Of a DNA stretch of 64,000 nt, positions 17,080-24,782 are shown one piece after another. The notes under the pieces were generated by a model. That model was not told the origin of the DNA and made no database searches. It saw nothing but the letters and a program-made list of their open reading frames with translations. The stretch lies in the NCBI RefSeq assembly GCF_027942295.1, contig NZ_CP101416.1, forward strand, positions 3,892,501 to 3,956,500, written 5' to 3'. The translations under genes and the position numbers were made by a program. Every line of letters begins with the position of its first letter. The first letter of the stretch is position 1. Source of the DNA: Pseudanabaena sp. Chao 1811. GTDB lineage: Bacteria > Cyanobacteriota > Cyanobacteriia > Pseudanabaenales > Pseudanabaenaceae.

Positions 17080-18285
17080 TTAACATTGAATTGTTGTAAA
17101 GTCTGACTCGTCTCCAAAATCTCGAAGATTTGATACAGAATAACTAGGTATGGCGATCGTGTGTCTATGACTGTGTAAAATTTCCTGTGCTTCAGGTGAA
17201 TTGATATGGGCTAAAGCTCTCTCTACGGCATTGCGTACTGAACGGTCTGGATCTTTTAGAGATTGCGAAAGATAAAAGACGGCATCATGAGTTCCGATTT
17301 CCCCCAAAGCAGCGGCAGCATCACAGCGCACATAAGCATATTCATCCTCTTTTAGGACTTTAGCCAGTAATGGTACAACTTCTTCCATCCCAATCTGACC
17401 CAATGTGCGAGCGGCAACACTGCGGGTATGACTAGAAGGGTTTTTCAGCATTTGGGCAACAGGGGCGATCGCAGGAATACCAATATTTTTTAGAGCTTGG
17501 ACAGCTTGAGATTGCACACTAATATCATTCTCGGTTAGTAAGCTGGCGAGGGGATGTGCCGATAAGGGAGATTTAATCTGTCCTAATGCCCAAGCTGCCT
17601 CAAAACGGACGGATTTACTACCATGTTTGAGAGATTCGATCAAGCTGGTAACCGCTAGAGGTGAGCTGATTTGACCGAGGGAATGCGCCGCATGGACTTT
17701 GACAATATCATCACTGTATTTAAGGGCATCAACTAAAGGGGAGACCGCAGGCAAGCTAGCCCTTCCTAACGCTTTTGCAGCCGCAGCTTGGACTTGAATT
17801 GATGGGTGATGTAATAGGCTGATTAAGGCACTAATTGCTTCGGTGCTGCCGATCCAACTCAGGGCTGAGGCAGCCTGCCAACATATTTGGCGATGGGGAT
17901 TTTTAGTAGCCTCAATGAGAGGGGTAATAGCTAGAGGCGATCGCAAGTATCCCAAGGCGATCGCTGCTTTTTTAGAAGTAGCAACCTCATCACTTTCTAA
18001 GCGATCGAGCAATGCAGGTACAACATTTTCTCGACAACGAATTATTTTTTGTAAAGCAATGGAAAAATGATCAGACCGAGCTGCCGCATCAAACTCAGCA
18101 AGTATGGCTGACTCTCCCCCTAGCTCAGGAGCAGACATGATATGGCGATCTTCTGGAAGGGCATACCCCGGAGATACAGGAATCCGATAGTCTTCAAGCT
18201 TTGGCGGTGTAACTCTTGAAGTGTTAGGGATTTTGGGTGTTTGGGGTGGCTGCGATCCATTCATATCGGGTGTCCTATTAAGCAT
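17080..18285 (-). CDS. HEAT-repeat protein (PBS-lyase-like repeats)
   Basis: A 401-residue protein. After a proline-rich, polar N-terminus (about 60 residues) it consists of roughly nine tandem HEAT-like repeats of about 31 residues, with recurring patterns such as KKAAIALGYLRSPLAITPL, WQAASALSWIGSTEAISAL, FEAAWALGQIKSPLSAHPL and CDAAAALGEIGTHDAVFYL. Such repeats form alpha-solenoids that bind proteins; in cyanobacteria some are phycobilin lyases. The lyase subunits CpcE/F are shorter, so a general scaffold role is more likely. There is no signal peptide. Confidence 0.85.
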   Translation of the reverse strand: MLNRTPDMNGSQPPQTPKIPNTSRVTPPKLEDYRIPVSPGYALPEDRHIMSAPELGGESAILAEFDAAARSDHFSIALQKIIRCRENVVPALLDRLESDEVATSKKAAIALGYLRSPLAITPLIEATKNPHRQICWQAASALSWIGSTEAISALISLLHHPSIQVQAAAAKALGRASLPAVSPLVDALKYSDDIVKVHAAHSLGQISSPLAVTSLIESLKHGSKSVRFEAAWALGQIKSPLSAHPLASLLTENDISVQSQAVQALKNIGIPAIAPVAQMLKNPSSHTRSVAARTLGQIGMEEVVPLLAKVLKEDEYAYVRCDAAAALGEIGTHDAVFYLSQSLKDPDRSVRNAVERALAHINSPEAQEILHSHRHTIAIPSYSVSNLRDFGDESDFTTIQC

Positions 18286-18777
18286 TAGTACGTTGTCTAG
18301 TCCCGTTACCCATTACAACAAGCCCAAAGGTTAGCTGTATTAACATTACATTTTACGAGCAGAGCCTGCAACACTCATTATAGAAATTACATTGGCTAAA
18401 ATCTCCGCAGTTTTAAAACTTCAGCAAATCTACAGTAGTTTGCTTGTTTGTAGATGTTTGTTTTTGTAGAAGAGTGTACTCTTGGTGCGCTTTGCCACAA
18501 AGCATTGGGAGATTACTGTAGGCTAAAAATAATTTCAGTAAGATTTTGGCATTAAATTTTACCGATGAAAATTCAATGTGTAGTAGCTCTAATCGGTTTG
18601 TTTTTTCAAGTTCCCAGCAAATTACGTTCAAAGACTAAGGATAACTATTAATATAGCGATCGCCGTCATTCTGAAATTCGATCAATGGGATGAAAGTGAG
18701 ATTGTCTATCTGCTTGAGAATTTCATGCAGTTTTTAGATTGATCTTGTTAACGGCAAATATTGCTACTAGCTCACCT
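18286..18777. other. Intergenic region between the HEAT-repeat and permease genes
   Basis: This 492-bp gap separates divergent genes and must contain both promoters. It is AT-rich with one HIP1 site near 18656. A 72-codon minus-strand frame (18413-18631) has no ribosome-binding site or protein-like character that I trust. I see no repeat here. Confidence 0.5.
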
Positions 18778-19767
18778 ATGAACCAACTTCTCAGCGCTTT
18801 TACTTTGTTTTTGAGTCTCCTCGTTGAAGCAATTCCATTTTTGATGATGGGAGTTTTGCTATCTGGAGCTTTGCTGATATTTGTAGATGAGCGCAAACTG
18901 ATTAAGATCTTACCCAAAAATCCATTTTTAGGTGCATTAGCAGGTAGTTTACTTGGGTTTATGTTTCCTGTGTGTGAGTGTGGCAATGTACCTGTGGCAA
19001 GGCGATTGATCTCTCAAGGCGCACCCATATCGGTTGCAGTTAGTTTTTTGCTGGCGGCTCCAACGATTAATCCTGTGGTAATTTGGGCAACTTGGACAGC
19101 ATTTCGCGACCAGCCTGAAATTGCTGTGCTGCGGGTAGTTTTATCCTTAGCAAATGCGGCGATCGTATCAATGATATTTAGCGCTCAAAAAGATTTACGT
19201 CCGATTTTGCAGCCAAATATTGCGATCGCTTTGCCTGCATCGAAAGTTAAAGCTGGTGCTGTACCTACGGGGACATTTTTCTTAGGGGAAGATCGTAGTC
19301 AGCCTTTAGATTTATCAGGCTACAACACTGAAAGCAATCAAATTATTACGAAATCTTTGCCCGATCGCTTAAATCTATTGTTAGACAATACCCTTGCAGA
19401 AATGCGCGAATTAGGCGCGATTTTGGTGTTTGGTAGTGCGATCGCGGCGATCATTCAGGTATGGGTTCCCCGCGATATTATTCTCAGTTTGGGACAGGGG
19501 CAAGTTAGCTCGATTATATCCATGATGATTTTGGCGGCGATCGTTTCCATTTGCTCAACTGTGGATGCATTTTTTGCCCTATCCTTTGCGTCAACTTTTA
19601 CAGGTGGCTCGTTGCTGGCCTTTTTGGTATTTGGACCGACGATCGATCTCAAAGCGATCGGTTTGATCTTAACGATTTTCCAAAAACGCGCCGTTATCTA
19701 TATGTTTTTACTAACTGCCCAGCTCACCTTTTTAAGCTGTTTGTTTATCAATTTCCAAATTCGTTAA
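18778..19767 (+). CDS. ArsP/DUF318-type permease
   Basis: A 329-residue membrane protein of the DUF318 (PF03773) permease family, which includes the organoarsenical exporter ArsP and YraQ. The motif FPVCECGNVPVARRL, with its Cys-x-Cys, and the later segment ISMMILAAIVSICSTVDAFF are characteristic. Around eight membrane segments lie in two blocks, separated by a polar loop of about 60 residues. I chose the ATG at 18778 (MNQLLSAFTL); a TTG lies upstream in frame at 18739. The substrate is unknown. Confidence 0.88.
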   Translation: MNQLLSAFTLFLSLLVEAIPFLMMGVLLSGALLIFVDERKLIKILPKNPFLGALAGSLLGFMFPVCECGNVPVARRLISQGAPISVAVSFLLAAPTINPVVIWATWTAFRDQPEIAVLRVVLSLANAAIVSMIFSAQKDLRPILQPNIAIALPASKVKAGAVPTGTFFLGEDRSQPLDLSGYNTESNQIITKSLPDRLNLLLDNTLAEMRELGAILVFGSAIAAIIQVWVPRDIILSLGQGQVSSIISMMILAAIVSICSTVDAFFALSFASTFTGGSLLAFLVFGPTIDLKAIGLILTIFQKRAVIYMFLLTAQLTFLSCLFINFQIR

Positions 19768-19772
19768 ACTAC

Positions 19773-19835
19773 TAAAACCCAAAAAATTTTTGAAAGCAGC
19801 GCGAAGCGCTGCTTTCAAAAATTTTTTGGGTTTTA
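19773..19835. repeat. Long perfect palindrome with GAA apex
   Basis: A 63-nt perfect palindrome centred on 19804, arms TAAAACCCAAAAAATTTTTG, apex GC-GAA-GC. It starts five bases past the permease stop and likely terminates it. A second small hairpin (CAGCGC-AAA-GCGCTG, 19839-19853) follows immediately, just before the next ATG. Confidence 0.88.
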
Positions 19836-19854
19836 AGTCAGCGCAAAGCGCTGT

Positions 19855-20964
19855 ATGCTGATCAAAAGCGATTTCCTCCGTTACTTAATTGAAAGGTTGC
19901 CCGTGTCTGTTAGTGAATCTGTGCTCGAATCTATCTCTGTCGAATCCATTACTAATGAATCCTTAAACAATATCGATCCCACAGATTTTTCGCTGTCCTT
20001 ACCCGATCCAAATGATGAAGGTTTAGCGGAAGGGCAATTTCTCGCAGAAGTTGATCAAGCATGGCAAGTATGCGATCGCTTTGATTTACAAACAGATATT
20101 TGGCGCGGCAGAATTTTGCGAACTGTGCGCGATCGCGAAAAGGCAAATGGTGAAGGTCGCGGCACGGGCTTTTTGAAATGGCTACAAGAACGCGAAATTA
20201 GTAAATCTCAAGCCTATTCATGGATTCAACTAGCGAATAGTGCAGATACGCTCATGGCTGATGGTCAGCTAGATGCCGATGATATTCGACAGTTCAGTAA
20301 GCGCGCCTTTCTGGAAACTTCCCAAGCGGCTCCTGAAGTGCAGCAACTAATTGTCGATGCGGCTCGAAATGGCGAAAAGATTACCCGTCGTGAGGTACGT
20401 CAACTTTCTGATGAATGGACTGCCATGAGTTCCGATCATCTTCCCGATGATTTAAAAGAGAAGGTTGCTGCCCATACAATCCCCACAAGATATGTGGCTC
20501 CATTGGTGCGCGAAATTGATAAATTGCCCGAAGCTTATCAAGTGCCGATCAAACAGGCGATCGCGGATGGTTCTGATCTAGACAATATTAAACTAGTCAC
20601 TGCTGATGCTCAAAGGTTAACTAAATATCTATCGAATACTAGTCAAGTCCAAGCAATTACGCAGCGTTCTGTAAATATCGATCTTGCCCTCGAAGAAGCC
20701 CTACGCATCGGATGTCTCAAGCTTGCATCGGATCTCGTTAGCCAAGCCTCACAACTCGAACAGGCGATCGCAAAACTCTACAGCACATGGAAACGAGTCT
20801 CAATGTCCGCCGATCAGCTATATGTAGAAGCAGGTGCAAGTACTCCCAACTTAATTGATTTGCTCAATTCTCTTGATTCTCTGGCTAGTTCTAATATTGC
20901 CGTGCAAATTGGGAATGATCAATCAGGACGAACGATTCGCTTGCAAATTACAGAAGAGTCTTAA
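19855..20964 (+). CDS. Conserved helical protein of unknown function
   Basis: A 369-residue soluble, mostly helical protein that I cannot assign. Residues 60-140 contain WQVCDRFDLQTDIWRGRILR and GFLKWLQEREISKSQAYSWI, a pattern like helix-turn-helix proteins that sense plasmid or chromosome sites (KorB/DUF3102-like); this is a weak resemblance. The C-terminal 100 residues hold a coiled-coil-like stretch (LASDLVSQASQLEQAIAKLY). The ATG at 19855 sits two bases after a hairpin and has no ribosome-binding site; a GTG at 19903, preceded by AAAGG, is a good alternative start giving 353 residues. Confidence 0.7.
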   Translation: MLIKSDFLRYLIERLPVSVSESVLESISVESITNESLNNIDPTDFSLSLPDPNDEGLAEGQFLAEVDQAWQVCDRFDLQTDIWRGRILRTVRDREKANGEGRGTGFLKWLQEREISKSQAYSWIQLANSADTLMADGQLDADDIRQFSKRAFLETSQAAPEVQQLIVDAARNGEKITRREVRQLSDEWTAMSSDHLPDDLKEKVAAHTIPTRYVAPLVREIDKLPEAYQVPIKQAIADGSDLDNIKLVTADAQRLTKYLSNTSQVQAITQRSVNIDLALEEALRIGCLKLASDLVSQASQLEQAIAKLYSTWKRVSMSADQLYVEAGASTPNLIDLLNSLDSLASSNIAVQIGNDQSGRTIRLQITEES

Positions 20965-21016
20965 ACAAGACCAAACTCCGTTAGAGAGGCTTACGTTAAA
21001 ACCAAGTGGTGAGAAT

Positions 21017-21511
21017 ATGGAAGACCAGCAAAATTTTCTTTACGAATACACTAAGTTTTGCCTAGAGCAAGCCCAGCACGGAGTTGACACCTTGGGAACT
21101 AAGCTCTCTGGTGTCATGGAAATTAGCGCTTTGTTGCTGCTCGGCTTGCGCGTTACTTCCACCTTTCAGATCTACGTCAAGCCTGAACAAGCCCATTTGT
21201 ACTTCCTCTATTTGAGCCTCAAACTTTCCGCCTGTGTTGCTCTTGCGATCGCGATCGCCTTTGCTGTATTAGGACTCTATCCACGTAAAGTGGCGACTAC
21301 AGGGCTGTCACCTGATGTATTAATGCAAAAAAACGAAAGCTTGCAAACAGCGATTACTAATACTTGGATGCAGCAAATTAGTGATCTGCAAGCCTATAAA
21401 GAAGCGCGTACTGTATTTTTACGAAAGGCAATGATTTCTCTGGGAATTGGCATTGCGATCGCAACTTTTGCGACTACTGATGCTTTTTTCATGGCAGTAT
21501 CAGGTAAGTAA
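21017..21511 (+). CDS. Small three-segment membrane protein
   Basis: A 164-residue protein with hydrophobic segments near residues 34-50 (EISALLLLGLRV), 68-93 (SACVALAIAIAFAVLGLYP) and 137-158 (MISLGIGIAIATFATTDAFF). Between the second and third is an amphipathic helical stretch. The layout loosely recalls the SLATT or Pycsar-type transmembrane effectors, but no nucleotide-signalling gene lies nearby, so this is only an idea. The ATG at 21017 is preceded by GGTGAG. It follows the helical protein by 52 bp and is probably cotranscribed with it. Confidence 0.7.
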   Translation: MEDQQNFLYEYTKFCLEQAQHGVDTLGTKLSGVMEISALLLLGLRVTSTFQIYVKPEQAHLYFLYLSLKLSACVALAIAIAFAVLGLYPRKVATTGLSPDVLMQKNESLQTAITNTWMQQISDLQAYKEARTVFLRKAMISLGIGIAIATFATTDAFFMAVSGK

Positions 21512-21537
21512 GATCGTCTGAGTTGGATCAATAGCCT

Positions 21538-22944
21538 ATGTTGACAGCTTTTTTAATATCGTTATTGACTAATCCCGCAGGGCTACATAGCGCTGTAGAA
21601 ACTAATTCAGTTAATACAGTTAACAAAATCGCCCAAGCCCCAAATCAACGCCAAATTATTTTGGATCGCCAAGAAATGCGTCCTCTCATGGGCAGTCTTG
21701 ACGAAGTGCCGATGTTTAATAGCAATAGTCCCGAAATTGTACAAACGGAAGGGATTTTGCTATCTGCTTTTCCCCCTGAAGGGATGGCGCATCCCAAGGC
21801 ACATTTAAACTTTCCCTTTCAAGGTCGCTTTGATGTATTTACCCACCATATTTCTAAAGCGCCACCACCAAAGGATTTAAGAACTTTGTATATTGGTGCG
21901 ATCGCCTATAACCCCACCGATAAACCTGTAACCATTGATGTGTTGCAAGGGGCAAGTTATCTCAGTCAGCCTGATGCACCTTTTTATGATGCACCCAACT
22001 ATTCCTTGAATAATAACGGTGAAACCTATCGTGGTCCAGGCGATCGCGCTATGCTCGATATTTTGCGCGGTCGTCGTCAGGACATCTTTCCTGCTCAAAT
22101 TGTGATTCCGCCCAAGCAAAGCCGCATGTTGATGAATGTGCCAATTCCCGTTAAGGAATTAGATCCTCCCTTAAATGGGCGATCGGGTTTGTCGCGTTTA
22201 CGCAGTGATGGCAAAGTCTATGTTGCAACACTCTCTCTTTATGCCCGTCTTAATCCTGATGGAACCGAACGCGCTCCCACTTTATCTGAATGGGAGAACA
22301 TTCTCAAAACTGGTGAACTTGCCAAGCCTCGCGATGTCGTGCCTACGCCGCCAGATTTAACAGAAGGTTCCTTTGAATATAGCCGTGTCGCTGGTGTTCA
22401 ACTTGGTTCACAATGGTTTGGGAATCTAACCGATAAGGATAGTAATGATCTTGCTATTCCTAAACGTGGTGAATCCTATTCCTATGGATTGAGCTTGCTG
22501 CAATACGGCACGATGGGAACAGGACAAGTACAGACAGCCCCCCTTAAGGTTCGCTATCCCGACACCGCCTATTCAGCGCATGGCAATTACGGTGTGCAGT
22601 ATAACCTGACCATGCCTTTGCACAATCCGACTAGCGAGACGCAAACAGTGGTTCTCTCTTTCCAAAATCCGATCAAATACGATAAGCCCGTTGGTGGTTT
22701 GCAGTTTTTTGAGCCATTACCCGATGATGTCTTTTTCCGAGGTTCGGTGCGGGTCAGATTCCGTGATGACAAGGGGTTAGCCCAAACTCGCTATGTGCAT
22801 CTAATGATGCGGCGTGGTGAGCGTGGCAAACCTTTAGTTACTTTAAAGATGCCCCCAAGCGATCGCCGTGTAGTCCAGTTTGATTTTCTCTATCCTGCGG
22901 ATGCTACGCCTCCGCAAGTTTTGACAGTATCGACTACACCATAA
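21538..22944 (+). CDS. DUF3370 domain protein, secreted
   Basis: A 468-residue protein with a short hydrophobic N-terminus (LTAFLISLLTNPAGLHSAV), probably a signal peptide, followed by the cyanobacterial DUF3370 domain. Characteristic segments are LMGSLDEVPMFNSNSPEIVQ, TEGILLSAFPPEGMAHPKA, LYIGAIAYNPTDKPVTIDV and DRRVVQFDFLYPADATPPQV. Function is unknown; export points to the periplasm or cell surface. It lies 26 bp after the membrane-protein gene. Its TAA stop lies inside the palindrome at 22939-22975. Confidence 0.87.
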   Translation: MLTAFLISLLTNPAGLHSAVETNSVNTVNKIAQAPNQRQIILDRQEMRPLMGSLDEVPMFNSNSPEIVQTEGILLSAFPPEGMAHPKAHLNFPFQGRFDVFTHHISKAPPPKDLRTLYIGAIAYNPTDKPVTIDVLQGASYLSQPDAPFYDAPNYSLNNNGETYRGPGDRAMLDILRGRRQDIFPAQIVIPPKQSRMLMNVPIPVKELDPPLNGRSGLSRLRSDGKVYVATLSLYARLNPDGTERAPTLSEWENILKTGELAKPRDVVPTPPDLTEGSFEYSRVAGVQLGSQWFGNLTDKDSNDLAIPKRGESYSYGLSLLQYGTMGTGQVQTAPLKVRYPDTAYSAHGNYGVQYNLTMPLHNPTSETQTVVLSFQNPIKYDKPVGGLQFFEPLPDDVFFRGSVRVRFRDDKGLAQTRYVHLMMRRGERGKPLVTLKMPPSDRRVVQFDFLYPADATPPQVLTVSTTP

Positions 22945-22975
22945 AATAGTGGCGCTTTGCGCCGCTATTTTATGG
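22939..22975 (+). terminator. Palindrome over the DUF3370 stop codon
   Basis: A 37-nt palindrome, CCATAAAATAGTGGCGC-TTT-GCGCC, with one G-T wobble and apex GC-TTT-GC. The left arm supplies the last codon and the TAA stop (22942-22944) of the DUF3370 gene. Confidence 0.8.
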
Positions 22976-22994
22976 GATATAAAATGATAAATTG

Positions 22995-23750
22995 ATGACT
23001 ACGCAGTATTTGGAGATATTAATTTTGCGTCAGTTTAGTGTGCTTGGTCTGCCCGTGCATATTCATGAAAATTATCGTGATTGGCTTGCTCAAAGATTGC
23101 AAACCAATCAAGGTACGCATGTTGTCACCATCAACGCAGAAATGACAATGCAGGCGCGAAAAAATCCTGCTCTGGCAAACGTGATTAAGCAGGCTGAATT
23201 AGTTGTGCCAGATGGTTCGGGAATTGTCCTTTATCTACGATCGCAAGGTGAAAAGATCGATCGCTGTCCGGGCATTGAGCTATCAGAACAGATTGTGCAA
23301 ATTGCGGCGGAGAAGCAATGGCGAATTTTTTTGATTGGTGGCGCTCCCAAAGTAGTCGATACCGTTGTCGATAGCTGGCGGCAGAAATGGGAAAATATTA
23401 CGATCGCGGGAACACATCACGGTTATTTTGACCCAGCAATCGAACAGCAGATTTGTGATCAGTTGCAAAGCTCTCAGCCCGATCTGATTCTTGTGGGTTT
23501 AGGAGTTCCGCGCCAAGAACTATGGATTCAGAAAAATCGTTATCTTTGCCCTGAAGCGGTGTGGATTGGCGTGGGTGGTAGTTTCGATATTTGGTCTGGC
23601 ATCAAAACCCGCGCTCCTGAATGGTTCAGCAATAATAATCTAGAGTGGCTTTACCGACTCTATCAAGAACCTTGGCGTTGGCGAAGAATGCTTTCACTTC
23701 CACATTTTGTCTGGTGTGTCACAAAAGAATCTTTATTCAAAAAGAAATGA
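22995..23750 (+). CDS. WecG/TagA/CpsF family glycosyltransferase
   Basis: A 251-residue glycosyltransferase family 26 protein. It has HVVTINAEMTMQARKNPALA, the LVVPDGSGIVLYLR segment with the conserved Asp, FLIGGAPKVVDTVVDSW, ILVGLGVPRQELWI and GVGGSFDIWSG. These enzymes transfer ManNAc(A)-type sugars to lipid-linked acceptors at the inner face of the membrane. A second, divergent member lies in the polysaccharide locus at 52421-53197. I chose the ATG at 22995 rather than the TTG three bases earlier. Confidence 0.9.
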   Translation: MTTQYLEILILRQFSVLGLPVHIHENYRDWLAQRLQTNQGTHVVTINAEMTMQARKNPALANVIKQAELVVPDGSGIVLYLRSQGEKIDRCPGIELSEQIVQIAAEKQWRIFLIGGAPKVVDTVVDSWRQKWENITIAGTHHGYFDPAIEQQICDQLQSSQPDLILVGLGVPRQELWIQKNRYLCPEAVWIGVGGSFDIWSGIKTRAPEWFSNNNLEWLYRLYQEPWRWRRMLSLPHFVWCVTKESLFKKK

Positions 23751-23787
23751 TGATGTCCCGCGCGGAGCGCAGGACATCATCATTTCT
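23743..23787 (+). terminator. Palindrome over the wecG-like stop codon
   Basis: A 45-nt palindrome, arms AGAAATGATGATGTCC / GGACATCATCATTTCT, apex GC-GGA-GC, with one mismatch near the top. It covers the TGA stop (23748-23750) of the glycosyltransferase gene. Confidence 0.8.
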
Positions 23788-23914
23788 AATCTGGCTGAAC
23801 TCGTCAGAATTTTGTTCATCATAAACTCTTAACAAAGTTACAAAATCGTAATGTTAATCCAATTGCAATTCTCGAAAATCTACCCGTTAATCTCAAAATA
23901 TCTATCAAACATCT

Positions 23915-24361
23915 ATGACAGTTGAATTTCCTGCGTTTACACATACATTATTAGCCGCTAAGAAAGCTAAAGGTTTAAGCTTTACGGATCTGGAAAAATT
24001 GTTGGGACATGATGAAGTATGGATTGCTTCACTGTTTTATGGTCAAAATAGTACTTCTGTTGAAGAAGCTAAAAAGATTGCAGATATACTGGGGCTAGGA
24101 GAAGATATCGTTGCTGCGTTGAGTTCTTATCCTAGTAAGGGTTTAGGTCCTGTGGTTCCCACCGATCCATTGATCTACCGCTTTTACGAAATCATGCAGG
24201 TGTATGGATATCCAATGAAAGAGATTATCCATGAAAAATTTGGTGATGGAATTATGAGTGCGATTGATTTCACCCTTGACATTGAGAAAGTGGAAGATCC
24301 CAAAGGCGATCGCGTTAAGGTAACGATGAATGGTAAATTTCTACCCTACAAAAAATGGTAG
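23915..24361 (+). CDS. cynS: Cyanate hydratase (cyanase)
   Basis: Cyanase converts cyanate and bicarbonate to ammonia and CO2. The 148-residue protein matches the family in length and shape: an N-terminal helix-turn-helix-like part ([20 protein letters not shown]) and the catalytic C-terminal domain [19 protein letters not shown], with Arg89 and Glu92, and Ser115 in GIMSAIDFT. No cyanate or nitrate transport genes (cynABD, nrt) accompany it here. A strong bidirectional terminator follows. Confidence 0.97.
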   Translation: MTVEFPAFTHTLLAAKKAKGLSFTDLEKLLGHDEVWIASLFYGQNSTSVEEAKKIADILGLGEDIVAALSSYPSKGLGPVVPTDPLIYRFYEIMQVYGYPMKEIIHEKFGDGIMSAIDFTLDIEKVEDPKGDRVKVTMNGKFLPYKKW

Positions 24362-24399
24362 CAATAAAAAAGGCGTGCTTGGCACGCCTTTTTTATTGC
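24361..24399. terminator. Bidirectional terminator between cynS and the VOC gene
   Basis: Stem GCAATAAAAAAGGCGTGC / GCACGCCTTTTTTATTGC. It ends cynS on the plus strand and covers the last codons and stop of the minus-strand VOC gene. Confidence 0.9.
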
Positions 24400-24779
24400 A
24401 TCAATTCAATTGGTAATCCATCGGGATCGGCGATAAAGGCAACTCGATAGGTGCGATCGCCAATAGTTTGTTCTCTAGGTGGTAAGAGCAACTTGACTTT
24501 ACCTAATTTATTCACAAGATCTTGTAAATAGGATTCTAGATCTTCGACATGAAATGATAAATGGTAGTAGCCCACGTAATGCTCATCACCAAAGGGATTT
24601 TGGATATTCTTTGGTTCAGGGACTTGCATGAGTTCCAGATGAGTTCCCGCACCTTGCATCCAGCAAGCCAGTGTAATGCCCGCCGTAAAGCGTTCTGTTA
24701 CTTCAAAACCTAATGCCTCATAAAAGGCGATCGTCTGAAAAATATCTGCTGTTTTAATCGAAGTATGGTGATATTTCAT
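24393..24779 (-). CDS. VOC family protein (lactoylglutathione lyase-like)
   Basis: A 128-residue VOC-superfamily protein with signatures MKYHHTSIKTADIFQTIAFY, GTHLELMQVP, YHLSFHVEDLESYL and AFIADPDGLPIELMQ, including metal ligands His/Glu. The glyoxalase I-like pattern is clear, but the substrate is not known. Its ATG lies three bases past the stop of the RND permease gene, so it is the last gene of that operon. Confidence 0.88.
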   Translation of the reverse strand: MKYHHTSIKTADIFQTIAFYEALGFEVTERFTAGITLACWMQGAGTHLELMQVPEPKNIQNPFGDEHYVGYYHLSFHVEDLESYLQDLVNKLGKVKLLLPPREQTIGDRTYRVAFIADPDGLPIELMQ

Positions 24780-24782
24780 GAT

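Noticed and set aside
18413-18631. Minus-strand open frame of 72 codons in an intergenic gap
   Set aside because: No ribosome-binding site, no recognisable pattern and no neighbour support.
20855-21016. Longer N-terminus for the small membrane protein
   Set aside because: The frame upstream overlaps the end of the preceding gene; the ATG at 21017 has GGTGAG before it.
21017-21511. Pycsar or SLATT-type effector in a cyclic-nucleotide defence system
   Set aside because: The membrane layout is only loosely similar, and no cyclase or nucleotide-signal gene is adjacent, so I kept it as a membrane protein of unknown function.
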